The notes: generated from the sequence alone by a model not told the origin. Positions 16,586 through 25,532 are shown, counted from the first letter of the stretch. The stretch: DNA of 64,000 nt from Acetobacterium paludosum (GCF_008086595.1 NZ_RXYA01000001.1:338627-402626); one strand, 5' to 3'. A program made the numbers and translations.

Positions 16586-18760
16586 ATGAATATGAATCTT
16601 TTAGATATTATTTACGACGGTCAAGCCCAATATCTTCAACGTGCTGAAGAAATGGTTGCCAAGGTTGTCGCTGAAAAGGGAAAAGAAACACCCGTTAAAT
16701 TCCCAGGTACTGCCTACGCATTACCTTGCATCTACGCTATTACAGGTAAAAAAATCACCAATGTAGGTGAATTGGAAGAAGCTTTGGCACTGGCAAAAGA
16801 ATACATTCATCCAGCAAAAACTTTACAAGCTGGTTTAGATGCTGGTACCGCTTCTGCTATGTTAGCTGAAATTATTGAAGCAGTGAAATTTGTTTATGAT
16901 CCAATCCCATACAAAGGCCGTGACGCAGAAGATTTAAATACTGCAGATGTACGTACTTTAGGTTTCTTACCAGATGCAGAAGTTCGTTCATTCGGTGTTG
17001 CGTTAGTTACACAGGATATTCCAGGTGTTGCTGTTCTTATCGGTGAAGCACCAGATTCTGAAACACTGGCAAATGTTGTTAAAGATTATCAACAAAAGGG
17101 TTTATTGACCTTCATGGTTGGTAAAGTAATTGATCAAGCTATTGAACAAAACATTAAAATGGGTGTAGACCTTCGAGTTATTCCATTGGGATATGAAATC
17201 GAATCTGTTATCCACGTTGTTTCTGTAGCAATCCGTGCCAGCTTAATCTTCGGGGCAACAAAACCAGGAGATTTCCTTGCTCATAGAACTTATACAAAAG
17301 ATCGTGTTAAAGCGTTTGTTAATGTATTTGGCGGATGGGATAACAAAATTATTGCTGCCGGTGCTGCTGCCATTGAATTAGGCTTCCCAGCAACTGTAGA
17401 TAAATACATCAATGAAGTACCAACATTATTACTCTATCAACCAGATTACGAAAAGGTTGTTGCTACTTCTCTTGAAGCTAGAGGAATTAAAATTAAAATT
17501 ACCGAAATCGACTGTCCAGTATCTGTATCTTCAGCATTTGAAGGCGAACGTGTTCGTAAAGATACCATGTTTGCTGAATTCGGCGGAAACAGAACACCAG
17601 CTTGGGAACTTGTAACAAGCATTGATTTAGCAGATGTCGAAGATCATAAGATCACTCTTATCGGACCAGATATCGACGATGCCATGTTCGAAGAAGGAAA
17701 AACGGTTCGTTTACCTTTAGGCGTTTTAGTTGAAGTTGCCGGTAAAGATATGCAAGCAGATTTTGAAACCGTTCTGGAAAGACGTATTCACTATTTCTTG
17801 AACTATGTTGAAGGTGCAATGCATGTTGGACAGAGAAATAGTTCTTGGATCCGTTTAACCAAAGAAGCATATGGAAAAGGCTTCCGTTTGAAACATATCG
17901 GTGAAGTACTGTATGCAAAAATGAGAGATGATTTTGATAAAGTTGTTGATAAATGTCAAGTAACTATTTATACAAACAAAGAAGATGTTGAACGACTTTA
18001 TGCAGAACGTGCTAAACCAGTATACGATAAACGTGATACCAGAATGGCTGCTTTGACAGATGACAACGTAGAGGAATTCTATACTTGTTTATTATGTCAA
18101 TCATTTGCTCCAAGCCATGTTTGTATCGTTACACCAGAACGTTTAGGTCTTTGCGGTGCGGTTTCCTGGTTGGATGCTAAAGCAACCAAACAATTGGATC
18201 CTACCGGACCAAACCAACCGGTTGTCAAGGGCACAGCTATTGATGAACGTCTTGGAATCTGGGATTCAGTTAACGAAGCAGTTGCTACCAACTCACAAGG
18301 TGCAGTTGAATCAGTAACACTTTATTCTATTCTTGAAGATCCAATGACTTCCTGCGGATGTTTCGAATGTATCTGTGGAATTATGCCAGAAGCAAACGGT
18401 GTTGTTATTGTAAATCGTGAGCATGCTGATATTACTCCAGTAGGTATGACCTTCGGTGAATTGGCTTCAATGACAGGTGGTGGAGTTCAAACTCCAGGTT
18501 TCATGGGTCATGGTCGTCAATTGCTTGGTTCTAAAAAATTCATGTCTGCTGAAGGCGGCTTGGAAAGAATCGTATGGATGCCAAAAGCATTAAAAGATGA
18601 TGTTGCTGAACGTATGAATAAAGCAGTCAAAGAGATGACAGGCATTGATAATTTCGCAGACATGGTTTGTGATGAAACAATCGCTGTTGATTCTGAAGCA
18701 GTATTAGAATTCTTAGAAACAAAAGGACATCCAGCATTAGCTATGGATCCAATTATGTAA
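16586..18760 (+). CDS. acsB: Acetyl-CoA synthase (first copy)
   Basis: 724 residues, the full bacterial form with the N-terminal CODH-contact domain (about 1-310), a middle domain and the catalytic C-terminal domain. A-cluster ligands are in FYTCLLCQSFAPSHVC near residue 505, GLCGAVSWLDAKA, and the CGC of SCGCFECICG near residue 592, where the Cys-Gly-Cys amides bind distal nickel. It condenses CO, the AcsCD methyl group and CoA to acetyl-CoA. Excellent AAGGAGG site. A second acsB at 19669 is close to identical over the C-terminal half. Codon bias indicates very high expression. Confidence 0.97.
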   Translation: MNMNLLDIIYDGQAQYLQRAEEMVAKVVAEKGKETPVKFPGTAYALPCIYAITGKKITNVGELEEALALAKEYIHPAKTLQAGLDAGTASAMLAEIIEAVKFVYDPIPYKGRDAEDLNTADVRTLGFLPDAEVRSFGVALVTQDIPGVAVLIGEAPDSETLANVVKDYQQKGLLTFMVGKVIDQAIEQNIKMGVDLRVIPLGYEIESVIHVVSVAIRASLIFGATKPGDFLAHRTYTKDRVKAFVNVFGGWDNKIIAAGAAAIELGFPATVDKYINEVPTLLLYQPDYEKVVATSLEARGIKIKITEIDCPVSVSSAFEGERVRKDTMFAEFGGNRTPAWELVTSIDLADVEDHKITLIGPDIDDAMFEEGKTVRLPLGVLVEVAGKDMQADFETVLERRIHYFLNYVEGAMHVGQRNSSWIRLTKEAYGKGFRLKHIGEVLYAKMRDDFDKVVDKCQVTIYTNKEDVERLYAERAKPVYDKRDTRMAALTDDNVEEFYTCLLCQSFAPSHVCIVTPERLGLCGAVSWLDAKATKQLDPTGPNQPVVKGTAIDERLGIWDSVNEAVATNSQGAVESVTLYSILEDPMTSCGCFECICGIMPEANGVVIVNREHADITPVGMTFGELASMTGGGVQTPGFMGHGRQLLGSKKFMSAEGGLERIVWMPKALKDDVAERMNKAVKEMTGIDNFADMVCDETIAVDSEAVLEFLETKGHPALAMDPIM

Positions 18761-18794
18761 TTAATTTTTGACCGAGTCAAAAACTGTATGTCTG

Positions 18795-18828
18795 AAGGCA
18801 GAACACATTTGTGTTCTGCCTTTTTTCG
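18795..18828 (+). terminator. Terminator closing the main acs operon
   Basis: AAGGCAGAACAC, loop ATTT, GTGTTCTGCCTT followed by T-run: 12-bp perfect stem. Confidence 0.92.
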
Positions 18829-18936
18829 CATCATGGACACAGATATCATTGAAAATATTGAGTTGCCATGTATTTTTTAAGTAAAAAATGTTATAATTAA
18901 AACAGTGAAAAATGAAAAATAATAGGAGGAAATAAA

Positions 18937-19446
18937 ATGTCTGAAGATAAAAAACTCCATAGTCATGGTGAACATCATGACCACACAGAAGGACATCCGC
19001 ATGAAGGATGTACCAAACACGAACATGGAAGTGAAGAAGGCCACGAACACAGTCATGAACATGGTCATACCCATCCCCACAGTGATGACCACGGACATGA
19101 ACATGAACAAACACTAGGTGAAGAACATGAGCATGAGCACACCCATGAACATACTCATCCCCACGAACATCCCCATGAACACACTCATCCTCATACTCAT
19201 GGAGATGAACACGGTCACTCCCATGAAGGAAATTCTGCTGTAGAAGATAAAGATCTCGAAATTATCAGTATTCTTTTAGATCACTGGGTTTCGCATAATC
19301 AGGATCATGCTGCAGAATATAAAACATGGGTTGAAAAAATGAACAAACTGGGAAAAAGTGAAGTAGCTAAAGCGTTAACTGAAGCAATTGAGCTGATGGC
19401 AGAAGCAGACAAACATTTGATTAAGGCAAAAAAAGATTTGATCTAG
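18937..19446 (+). CDS. CooJ-like histidine-rich nickel-binding protein
   Basis: 169 residues behind TAGGAGG. Residues 8-97 contain 35 histidines, mostly as HE, HT, HP and HS pairs, plus many acidic residues: a metal store or chaperone tail. The last 65 residues are an ordinary helical domain (ISILLDHWVSHNQDHAAEYKTW..). Position next to acs genes and composition point to nickel handling as for CooJ of CO-oxidisers, but here the His-rich part is N-terminal, opposite to CooJ. The helical domain is clearly related to the 74-residue protein at 22539, which lacks the His tract. The repeated codons make this DNA itself repetitive. Confidence 0.8.
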   Translation: MSEDKKLHSHGEHHDHTEGHPHEGCTKHEHGSEEGHEHSHEHGHTHPHSDDHGHEHEQTLGEEHEHEHTHEHTHPHEHPHEHTHPHTHGDEHGHSHEGNSAVEDKDLEIISILLDHWVSHNQDHAAEYKTWVEKMNKLGKSEVAKALTEAIELMAEADKHLIKAKKDLI

Positions 19447-19459
19447 ACCGGTGTATAAC

Positions 19460-19668
19460 AAATTGCTGGATTGATAATGTGAATCCAGCAATTTCTTTGC
19501 GAAAACATGTATATACTTGTATAAAATCAGATAATATAGTAAAATAAATGTATAAATATAGAAAAGTGTATGAAATTCAGGAGATGGTAATATAGTTCTT
19601 CAATTTCATATATTATTACGATGCCTGAAGGCATTGAAATTCTTTAGAAAAGGAAGAGTGAAATTGTT
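19460..19668 (+). promoter_or_regulatory. Hairpin and leader region before the second acsB
   Basis: A 13-bp stem (AAATTGCTGGATT at 19460 with its complement at 19482) ends the CooJ-like gene, with only a short T tail. At 19507-19523 TGTATATAC-TTGTATA weakly recalls the TATATACA elements before cooC and acsD. TTGTAT at 19517 and TAAAAT at 19540 (17 bases apart) could be a promoter. Downstream there are inverted stretches around TGCCTGAAGGCA at 19622. The ribosome-binding site GGAAGAG follows. Confidence 0.45.
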
Positions 19669-21804
19669 ATGAGTTTGACAGATTTGATTTATGCTGGTTC
19701 TAATGCAGTAGCAGGTTTAACTGAAGGAGCTGTAAATGATGCCATTGAAAAATATGGCGAAAGCCATGCAGTGGGATATCCGGATACGGCTTATTTTTTA
19801 CCTATTATTTATGCGGCAACTGGAGTTAAAATTAAGACCTTAGGTGATTTACCGGCGGCAGTGGGTATTTTGAAAAGTTTGATTACCAACAAGGATGATT
19901 TAGGTGAAGCATTAAATGCAGGCCTGGCAACAGCGGTTGGAGCGGAAATAATTGAAGCGATTCGTTATTTAGATGGCGATCCTTATGCCGAGGATGCTGG
20001 AATTGGCTTTGTGTCAGATCCGATCATTCGTTCCCTTGGCGTACCCTTGGTAACCGGAGATATCCCTGGAATTGCCGTTCTTTTAGGCGAATCAGCAGAT
20101 CCCAAAACTTTGGCCGCTATTGTTAAAGACTATCAGGAAAAAGGTCTATTGACTTTTATGGTTGGGAACATCATTGAGCAGGCTTCAGAAGCAGGCGTGA
20201 AAATGGGCCTTGATTATCGTGTCATTCCATTAGGACACGAAGTGACTTCAGTGATTCATGTCGTTTCTGTTGCCATCCGTACAGCTTTAATCTTTGGCGC
20301 TGTTGAACCTGGAAAATTGGCGGATTTCTTAGCATATACCAAAGAAAGAGTTCCCGCTTTTGTTAACACATTTGGCCCGATCGATGAAGTGGTTGTATCA
20401 GTTGGCGCCGGTGCCATTGCATTAGGATTCCCAGTCATTGCCGATGTTGAAGTGCCGGAAGTCCCTGGAGCACTGATGACACAAGCAGATCACTCGAAAA
20501 CAGTAGAAACTTCTTTAGAATCAAGAGATATTAAAATTAAAGTTACAAAAATTGACGTACCAGTTTCAGTGGCCGCAGCATTTGAAGGCGAACGTGTTCG
20601 TAAAGACACCATGTTTGCAGAATTCGGCGGAAACAAAACACCGGCCTGGGAACTGGTAACAACCGGTGATTTAGCTGAACTTGAAGATCATAAAATTACC
20701 GTTATTGGACCAGATATCGATGATGCAATGTTCGAAGATGGAAAAACGGTTCGGTTGCCTTTAGGTATCTTGGTTGAAGTTGCCGGTAAAGAAATGCAAA
20801 AAGACTTTGAAACCGTTCTGGAAAGACGTATTCACTATTTTATGAACTATATTGATGGTGCTATGCATGTTGGACAAAGAAATACGGTATGGATTCGACT
20901 GACCAAAGAAGCATATGAAAAAGGCTTCCGGTTAAAACATATTGGTGAAGTTCTTTATGCAAAAATGCGGGCAGACTTTGACAATGTTGTCGATAAATGT
21001 CAAGTGACTATTTATACAAAAAAAGAAGATGTGGAAGAAATTTATGAAGAACGCGTTAAACCAATCTATGTTCAACGTGATGATCGAATGAGCGCTTTGA
21101 CAGATGAAAGTGTTGAGGAATTCTACACCTGCCTATTATGTCAATCATTTGCACCAAGCCATGTCTGCATCATTACCCCAGAACGTTTAGGTCTTTGCGG
21201 TGCGGTTTCCTGGTTGGATGCCAAAGCAACCAAACAATTGGATCCAACCGGACCAAATCAGCCGGTTGTCAAAGGCCAAGCCATTGACGAACGACTGGGT
21301 ATCTGGGCTTCGGTCAACGAAGCAGTTGCTACTAATTCACAAGGGGCAGTTGAAAAAGTTACATTATATTCAATTCTTGAAGATCCAATGACTTCCTGTG
21401 GATGTTTCGAATGTATCTGCGGCATTATGCCGGAAGCAAACGGCGTTGTTATTGTAAACCGAGAGTTTAGCGATGTTTCACCAGTTGGTATGACCTTTGG
21501 AGAACTGGCTTCGATGACCGGTGGTGGGGTTCAAACTCCTGGTTTCATGGGTCATGGTCGCCAATTGATCGGTTCTAAGAAATTCATGTCGGCTGAAGGC
21601 GGTTTGGAAAGAATCGTCTGGATGCCAAAAGAATTAAAAGATGATGTTGCGGAACGATTAAATAAAGCAGTTAAAGAAATGACCGGCATTGAAAACTTTG
21701 CAGATATGGTCTGTGATGAAACCATTGCTATTGAATCTGAAGCGGTATTGGAATTCCTGGAATCAAAAGGACATCCGGCTTTGGCGATGGATCCAATTAT
21801 GTAA
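19669..21804 (+). CDS. acsB: Acetyl-CoA synthase (second copy)
   Basis: 711 residues and all catalytic landmarks of the first copy: FYTCLLCQSFAPSHVC, GLCGAVSWLDAKA and SCGCFECICG. From about residue 300 on it is almost the same protein as that at 16586, while the first 130 residues differ markedly (for example MSLTDLIYAGSNAVAGLTEG against MNMNLLDIIYDGQAQYLQRAEE). As this N-terminal domain contacts CODH, the copies may pair differently with it or be used under different conditions. Codon choice is also less extreme (more GGC, CTG), suggesting lower or conditional expression. It lies in its own transcription unit. Confidence 0.95.
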   Translation: MSLTDLIYAGSNAVAGLTEGAVNDAIEKYGESHAVGYPDTAYFLPIIYAATGVKIKTLGDLPAAVGILKSLITNKDDLGEALNAGLATAVGAEIIEAIRYLDGDPYAEDAGIGFVSDPIIRSLGVPLVTGDIPGIAVLLGESADPKTLAAIVKDYQEKGLLTFMVGNIIEQASEAGVKMGLDYRVIPLGHEVTSVIHVVSVAIRTALIFGAVEPGKLADFLAYTKERVPAFVNTFGPIDEVVVSVGAGAIALGFPVIADVEVPEVPGALMTQADHSKTVETSLESRDIKIKVTKIDVPVSVAAAFEGERVRKDTMFAEFGGNKTPAWELVTTGDLAELEDHKITVIGPDIDDAMFEDGKTVRLPLGILVEVAGKEMQKDFETVLERRIHYFMNYIDGAMHVGQRNTVWIRLTKEAYEKGFRLKHIGEVLYAKMRADFDNVVDKCQVTIYTKKEDVEEIYEERVKPIYVQRDDRMSALTDESVEEFYTCLLCQSFAPSHVCIITPERLGLCGAVSWLDAKATKQLDPTGPNQPVVKGQAIDERLGIWASVNEAVATNSQGAVEKVTLYSILEDPMTSCGCFECICGIMPEANGVVIVNREFSDVSPVGMTFGELASMTGGGVQTPGFMGHGRQLIGSKKFMSAEGGLERIVWMPKELKDDVAERLNKAVKEMTGIENFADMVCDETIAIESEAVLEFLESKGHPALAMDPIM

Positions 21805-21844
21805 TAGTTCCATTAGGATTACTGAATAAAATAAAGATGCAGTC

Positions 21845-21868
21845 GCCCCTTAACTTGTGTTAAGGGGC
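21845..21868 (+). terminator. Hairpin between second acsB and cooT
   Basis: GCCCCTTAAC, loop TTGT, GTTAAGGGGC: perfect 10-bp stem, but with almost no T tail, so it may reduce rather than stop transcription into the small genes behind. Confidence 0.7.
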
Positions 21869-21914
21869 ATTCTGTGTTAGAATAATCTCAAATAAAAGAA
21901 AGGAGACTGAGAAC

Positions 21915-22112
21915 ATGTGTGAATCATCAGCTTATATGACTACTCCTGAAGGAGAAGAAAAAATAATGGACTACGTTGTTGATATTGTCCCGAATGATGA
22001 TGGGAGTTTAACCCTGTCGGATTTATTGGGCGGTACAAAGATTGTTCAAGGCAGACTCAAGGAAGTAAAACTTCTTGCCCACAAAATTATTATTGAAGGA
22101 ACTGTGGTTTAG
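21915..22112 (+). CDS. cooT: CooT family nickel-binding protein
   Basis: 65 residues behind AAAGGAGA. The start MCESSAYM matches the CooT signature in which Cys2 binds nickel at a homodimer interface; the family is a small barrel of about 65 residues (VVDIVPNDDGSLTLSDLLGGTKIVQGRLKEVKL fits). CooT assists nickel supply to CODH. The stop lies 3 bases before the next gene. Confidence 0.88.
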   Translation: MCESSAYMTTPEGEEKIMDYVVDIVPNDDGSLTLSDLLGGTKIVQGRLKEVKLLAHKIIIEGTVV

Positions 22113-22115
22113 TTT

Positions 22116-22538
22116 ATGAACATCGTTGTGCTTGACGGTATGGGAGGCGGCATTGGGTCGCGAATTGTAGGAATTCTCAAAGAAGAAATGCCGCCATATA
22201 TTGAAATATATGGATTAGGAACCAATGCTTTGGCAACAGCCGCAATGTTGAAAAAAGGTGCCAATAAAGGCGCAACCGGAGAAAATGCCATTGCAACAAC
22301 AGTAGTTAAAGCAGATTTTATTATTGGCTCGATTGCAATGACCATTCCAAATTCGATGATGGGAGAAGTGACGCCGAGAATGGTTGAAGCCATTGGAAGC
22401 TGCGAAGGGATAAAAATATACATTCCGATTCTACCCGAAAATCATCATATCGTATCTTTGGAACAAAAACCATTGATGCTCCAAATTAGAGAAGCCGTGG
22501 CTTTGATAAAAAAAGAACTGCATTTGGAGGATGTGTAA
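22116..22538 (+). CDS. DUF3842 family protein
   Basis: 140 residues. It opens with MNIVVLDGMGGGIGSRIVGIL, a nucleotide-binding-like glycine loop after a beta strand, and has GLGTNALATAAMLKKGAN and FIIGSIAMTIPNSMMGEVTP later. DUF3842 proteins of this length often sit beside cooT and CODH genes. Function unknown; the context implies a nickel or CODH accessory role. It is tightly packed between cooT (3-base gap) and the next gene (stop directly followed by ATG). Confidence 0.75.
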   Translation: MNIVVLDGMGGGIGSRIVGILKEEMPPYIEIYGLGTNALATAAMLKKGANKGATGENAIATTVVKADFIIGSIAMTIPNSMMGEVTPRMVEAIGSCEGIKIYIPILPENHHIVSLEQKPLMLQIREAVALIKKELHLEDV

Positions 22539-22763
22539 ATGGATAGCAAATTAGATATTCAAAAACAAGAAGAAATTTTCAAAGTGTTTCTGGCGCATTG
22601 GATTAACCATACAGGTGATCATATCGATGGTTATCAAGAATGGGCAGAAAAGCTCAGAGGCACATCAAAGGATGCTGTTTCAAAAGAAATATTTTTAGCG
22701 ATTGAAGAAATGCGAGCTGTCCAAAAAAAAATGATGGAAGCAAAAATTCTTTTCAGAGGTTAA
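22539..22763 (+). CDS. Small helical protein related to the C-terminal domain of the CooJ-like protein
   Basis: 74 residues behind GGAGG. FKVFLAHWINHTGDHIDGYQEWAEKLRG aligns with ILLDHWVSHNQDHAAEYKTWVEKMNK of the protein at 18937, and the remaining helix (IEEMRAVQKKMMEAK) aligns as well. It is therefore the same domain without the His-rich tail. Conserved HW..H...H positions could bind a metal. It ends the cooT operon. Confidence 0.75.
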   Translation: MDSKLDIQKQEEIFKVFLAHWINHTGDHIDGYQEWAEKLRGTSKDAVSKEIFLAIEEMRAVQKKMMEAKILFRG

Positions 22764-22792
22764 ATTTTCAATAATTACAACAACCCATGCTT

Positions 22793-22827
22793 GAAAGCAG
22801 GACTAATTTGGTTCTGTCTTTTTTTGT
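22793..22827 (+). terminator. Probable terminator of the cooT operon
   Basis: AAAGCAGGAC with GGTTCTGTCTTT around a short loop (two G-T pairs), followed by a T-run. Confidence 0.65.
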
Positions 22828-22902
22828 TTAAAAAGCAAAAAAAGTTAGGACCATTTTTCATGATCGTGTATAATATAGGGAAAAGTGAGAGGAAACAATG
22901 AG

Positions 22903-23694
22903 ATGAGGATTAAGGATAAAAAACGTTTTATTATTGCTTGCGGTGGATTAGCAGCAATATTAATTGCGATTATTGTGGTATTTACAGTCAGATTATATCA
23001 CAGTGGAAATAATGCTCAAGTTGCAGATAAAACAGCAAGTGCAAAGACAACGACAACACAGGAAGCGACGACAGAAAATAATTCCCCGACAACCACGGCT
23101 GAGACTGGAAACGATGCGGGAGATAAAATAAGTAGCACATCAACAGACAGTATTACAGCGCTGGTTAATAAAAATCACAGTATTTCTGCGAGTTATGTAC
23201 CCAATGATTTGGTAACTTTAGATCTTCCATCAACGCGGGATACCCAGCTTCGGAGTGATGCCGCGGAAGCGTTGGTCAAACTATTTAATGCCGCCAGCAG
23301 TGCTGGATTGGACCTTTATTGTTGTTCCGGTTATCGTTCTTACGAAACCCAATCGGAGTTATATGATTGGAACGTCAGCACTTACGGTGCTGAGCAGGCT
23401 GATCTTGTCAGTGCGCGACCGGGTATGAGTGAGCATCAGCTGGGTTTGGCGATGGATGTTACGAGTGCATCTGTTGGTTTCGATCTATTGGAAAGCTTTG
23501 GGACGACAGCGGAAGGTCAATTCCTTAAAAACAATGCCTATAAGTACGGGTTTATCATTCGTTATCCTCAAGACAAAACGAATATTACTGGCTATGCCTA
23601 TGAACCATGGCACATCCGTTATCTGGGTGTGGATGTTGCGACCGATATTTACAATAGCGGTAAAACGATGGAAGAATATTACGGCGTGAATTAG
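22903..23694 (+). CDS. D-alanyl-D-alanine carboxypeptidase, VanY type (M15B)
   Basis: 263 residues from the ATG at 22903, chosen because GAGAGGA lies 9-10 bases upstream (an in-frame GTG at 22885 is possible). Residues 8-30 are a membrane anchor, followed by a Thr/Ser/Ala-rich linker to about residue 85. The catalytic domain has the M15 zinc motifs: SGYRSYETQSELYD, SEHQLGLAMDVTS (H and D ligands) and EPWHIRYLG (H ligand). It trims the terminal D-Ala of peptidoglycan peptides outside the membrane. Followed by its own terminator. Confidence 0.92.
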   Translation: MRIKDKKRFIIACGGLAAILIAIIVVFTVRLYHSGNNAQVADKTASAKTTTTQEATTENNSPTTTAETGNDAGDKISSTSTDSITALVNKNHSISASYVPNDLVTLDLPSTRDTQLRSDAAEALVKLFNAASSAGLDLYCCSGYRSYETQSELYDWNVSTYGAEQADLVSARPGMSEHQLGLAMDVTSASVGFDLLESFGTTAEGQFLKNNAYKYGFIIRYPQDKTNITGYAYEPWHIRYLGVDVATDIYNSGKTMEEYYGVN

Positions 23695-23695
23695 T

Positions 23696-23727
23696 AAAAA
23701 GGTGTCAGTCAGGACACCTTTTTTATA
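23696..23727 (+). terminator. Terminator after the M15 peptidase gene
   Basis: AAAAAGGTGTC, loop, GGACACCTTTTTT. Confidence 0.9.
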
Positions 23728-23799
23728 GCGGGAAACATTCCATACAAAATAATAGTTTCCAAAAGGTTGATTTATTGATATAATAATCACGAATTTTGT

Positions 23800-23876
23800 G
23801 CGCCCGTAGCTCAGGTGGATAGAGCAGTAGTTTCCTAAACTGCGTGCCGGAGGTTCGAATCCTCTCGGGTGCACCA
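23800..23876 (+). tRNA. tRNA-Arg (anticodon CCT)
   Basis: 77 bases with encoded CCA. Acceptor GCGCCCG pairs with CGGGTGC, D arm GCTC..GAGC, anticodon arm GTAGT-TTCCTAA-ACTGC gives CCT, T arm GGAGG-TTCGAAT-CCTCT. Normal in every arm. Confidence 0.97.
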
Positions 23877-23920
23877 TCAAATTAAAATTAATCACCTTCG
23901 GTGAGCTGCCAGAATATTAA

Positions 23921-23961
23921 AAACCTTTCAAGAAAATGTAAAATTTTTGAAAGGTTTTTTT
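23921..23961 (+). terminator. Terminator after tRNA-Arg
   Basis: AAACCTTTCAA pairs with TTGAAAGGTTT and a T-run follows. Confidence 0.88.
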
Positions 23962-24054
23962 GTTTATTACCGGAAAACGGGGTACATAATAAACAGAAAT
24001 TAGCATTCTTATTTCCAGAGTGCTGATAAAATTATTCACAGGAGGCATTTATTT

Positions 24055-24498
24055 ATGTTAGATCTAACACCGTTAAAAAAGAATCAGATTGCAAGGCCGG
24101 ATGATGTGGTTGATTTCTATAATCTGGTTGAAAATTTCTTCAATGATGTTCAATCACCATTTAGAAGTCTTAAGAATGACACGTTTAAAATTGACGTAAA
24201 AGAAAATGACAAAGAGTATATTATCGATGCGGAAATTGCAGGGTATAACAAAGAAGATATTCATGTTAAATATAATGATGACCGACTGACGATTTCGGTT
24301 TCAAAAAAAGAAGAAAAAAATGAAGAAAATGAACGATATATCCACAAAGAACGATCTTTCAGTTCAATGCAGAGAACAGTATATCTTCCAAACGTTTCTG
24401 AAAGCGAAGTTAAAGCAGCTTTTGAAAATGGCGTATTAAAAGTAACGGCGCCAAAGTCCAAAGAAAGTGAAAAGAAAACTGAAATAAAAATTGATTGA
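24055..24498 (+). CDS. Small heat-shock protein, Hsp20/alpha-crystallin family
   Basis: 147 residues behind CAGGAGG. An N-terminal arm (1-40) is followed by the alpha-crystallin domain (about 41-140) with EYIIDAEIAGYNKEDIHVKYNDDRLTI, a conserved RTVYLPN and the end motif AAFENGVLKVTAPK. Such proteins hold unfolding proteins until ATP-dependent chaperones act. The C-terminal IxI-type anchor is present as IKID only in weak form. Single gene with its own terminator. Confidence 0.92.
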   Translation: MLDLTPLKKNQIARPDDVVDFYNLVENFFNDVQSPFRSLKNDTFKIDVKENDKEYIIDAEIAGYNKEDIHVKYNDDRLTISVSKKEEKNEENERYIHKERSFSSMQRTVYLPNVSESEVKAAFENGVLKVTAPKSKESEKKTEIKID

Positions 24499-24501
24499 TT
24501 T

Positions 24502-24530
24502 AAAGCAACCTCGAGAGGGGTTGCTTTTTT
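24502..24530 (+). terminator. Terminator after hsp20
   Basis: AAAGCAACC, loop, GGTTGCTTT and T-run. Confidence 0.9.
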
Positions 24531-24657
24531 GTGGAGATACGCGGTTGCTTAAGGATAAGACAAAAATCTTGCAAATTTGAATGACAAGGTTTATACTTTT
24601 AAATATTAGAAAAACGAATGAAAATCAGTTGGAATAATTTGATATGGGGAGATAGAT

Positions 24658-24843
24658 GTGGAAGATTACAAAAAAACATTGATCGTGTTCGGCTGCCTGT
24701 TATTATTTGCGCTGATTTCGCCAGTCATTATTGCATGGTTGGATGTGATTCTTTCGCCCTATATATCGACCATCGGTTTTATCATCATTATTTTTGCAGC
24801 TACGGTTATCATTGCGTGGTTTGGAAAAATCGGTCGAAAATAA
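24658..24843 (+). CDS. Small protein with two membrane segments
   Basis: 61 residues from a GTG start preceded by GGGGAGA at 24644. Two hydrophobic helices, about residues 8-28 (VFGCLLLFALISPVIIAWLDV) and 36-55, with charged ends EDYKK and GRK. No family recognised. It lies between hsp20 and the acetyltransferase, each with its own ribosome-binding site. Confidence 0.6.
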   Translation: MEDYKKTLIVFGCLLLFALISPVIIAWLDVILSPYISTIGFIIIIFAATVIIAWFGKIGRK

Positions 24844-24914
24844 TTGGCCATAAAGTTCTGATGATACGAAAAAAGAATTAAAGTAAAATTCTAATATAAA
24901 ACAGGAGATAACGT

Positions 24915-25406
24915 TTGAAAATAAGATTAGCAGAAGAAAAAGATTACCAACGGGTATTGGATATACTAAATGAAGCGATTGAAGCAAGAAAATTTACGGC
25001 GCAATTATCTCCGGCTACGATGAAAATCCGAAAACCATGGTTCGTTCAGCATTCCGGAACCCGACATCCGATGTTTGTCGCAGAGTTGGATGGAGAAATA
25101 GTAGGGTGGACGACACTTACAGAATTTCGTTCTGGACGTGAGGGCTTCCGTTATACTTCAGAAATCAGCTATTATGTTGATAGCCGTGTCCATGGAAAAG
25201 GGGTTGGGTCAATGCTGATGAAGTGTGCCATTGAAGCGGCCCGGGAAATAGGGTTTAGAAATCTGGTTGCCATCATTTTTGACAGCAATATCGCCAGTCA
25301 ATCACTTGCAAAAAAACATGGGTTTGAGCGATGGGGACATATGCCGGATGTGGTCGATATTGACGGAAATAATTTTGGCTGCGACTATTGGGGATTAAAA
25401 TTGTAA
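24915..25406 (+). CDS. GNAT N-acetyltransferase, phosphinothricin-acetyltransferase-like
   Basis: 163 residues from a TTG start, with AGGAGA 7 bases upstream; no ATG in this frame gives the full domain. The Pat/Bar-type pattern is clear: IRLAEEKDYQRVLDILNEAI at the start, TSEISYYVDSRVHGKGVGSMLM near residue 75 (acetyl-CoA loop GKGVGS), and LVAIIFDSNIASQSLAKKHGFERWGHMPDVVDI. It would acetylate a small amine such as an amino acid analogue; substrate unknown. Confidence 0.85.
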   Translation: MKIRLAEEKDYQRVLDILNEAIEARKFTAQLSPATMKIRKPWFVQHSGTRHPMFVAELDGEIVGWTTLTEFRSGREGFRYTSEISYYVDSRVHGKGVGSMLMKCAIEAAREIGFRNLVAIIFDSNIASQSLAKKHGFERWGHMPDVVDIDGNNFGCDYWGLKL

Positions 25407-25465
25407 AAAAAAGAAATCTTTCTTGATTGTTTCAGTTATTACTGATATAATGTCAATGTTGTTGA

Positions 25466-25488
25466 AAAGGCTGTGTGCCTTTTTTTAT
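25466..25488 (+). terminator. Short terminator before the rpmG operon
   Basis: AAAGGC, loop TGTGT, GCCTTT and T-run. Small but followed by seven T. Confidence 0.6.
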
Positions 25489-25532
25489 TGAGAAAATTTC
25501 AAGAGAATATGTCATGATTATTAATGTTTTTA

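Noticed and set aside
18761..19114. Minus-strand reading frames with many Val/His/Phe
   Set aside because: Antisense shadows of the histidine-rich gene; no ribosome-binding site or family resemblance.
18990..19235. CRISPR-like short repeats
   Set aside because: The repetition comes from CAT/CAC-GAA codon runs of the histidine-rich protein, with no spacer structure. No CRISPR array was seen anywhere in the window.
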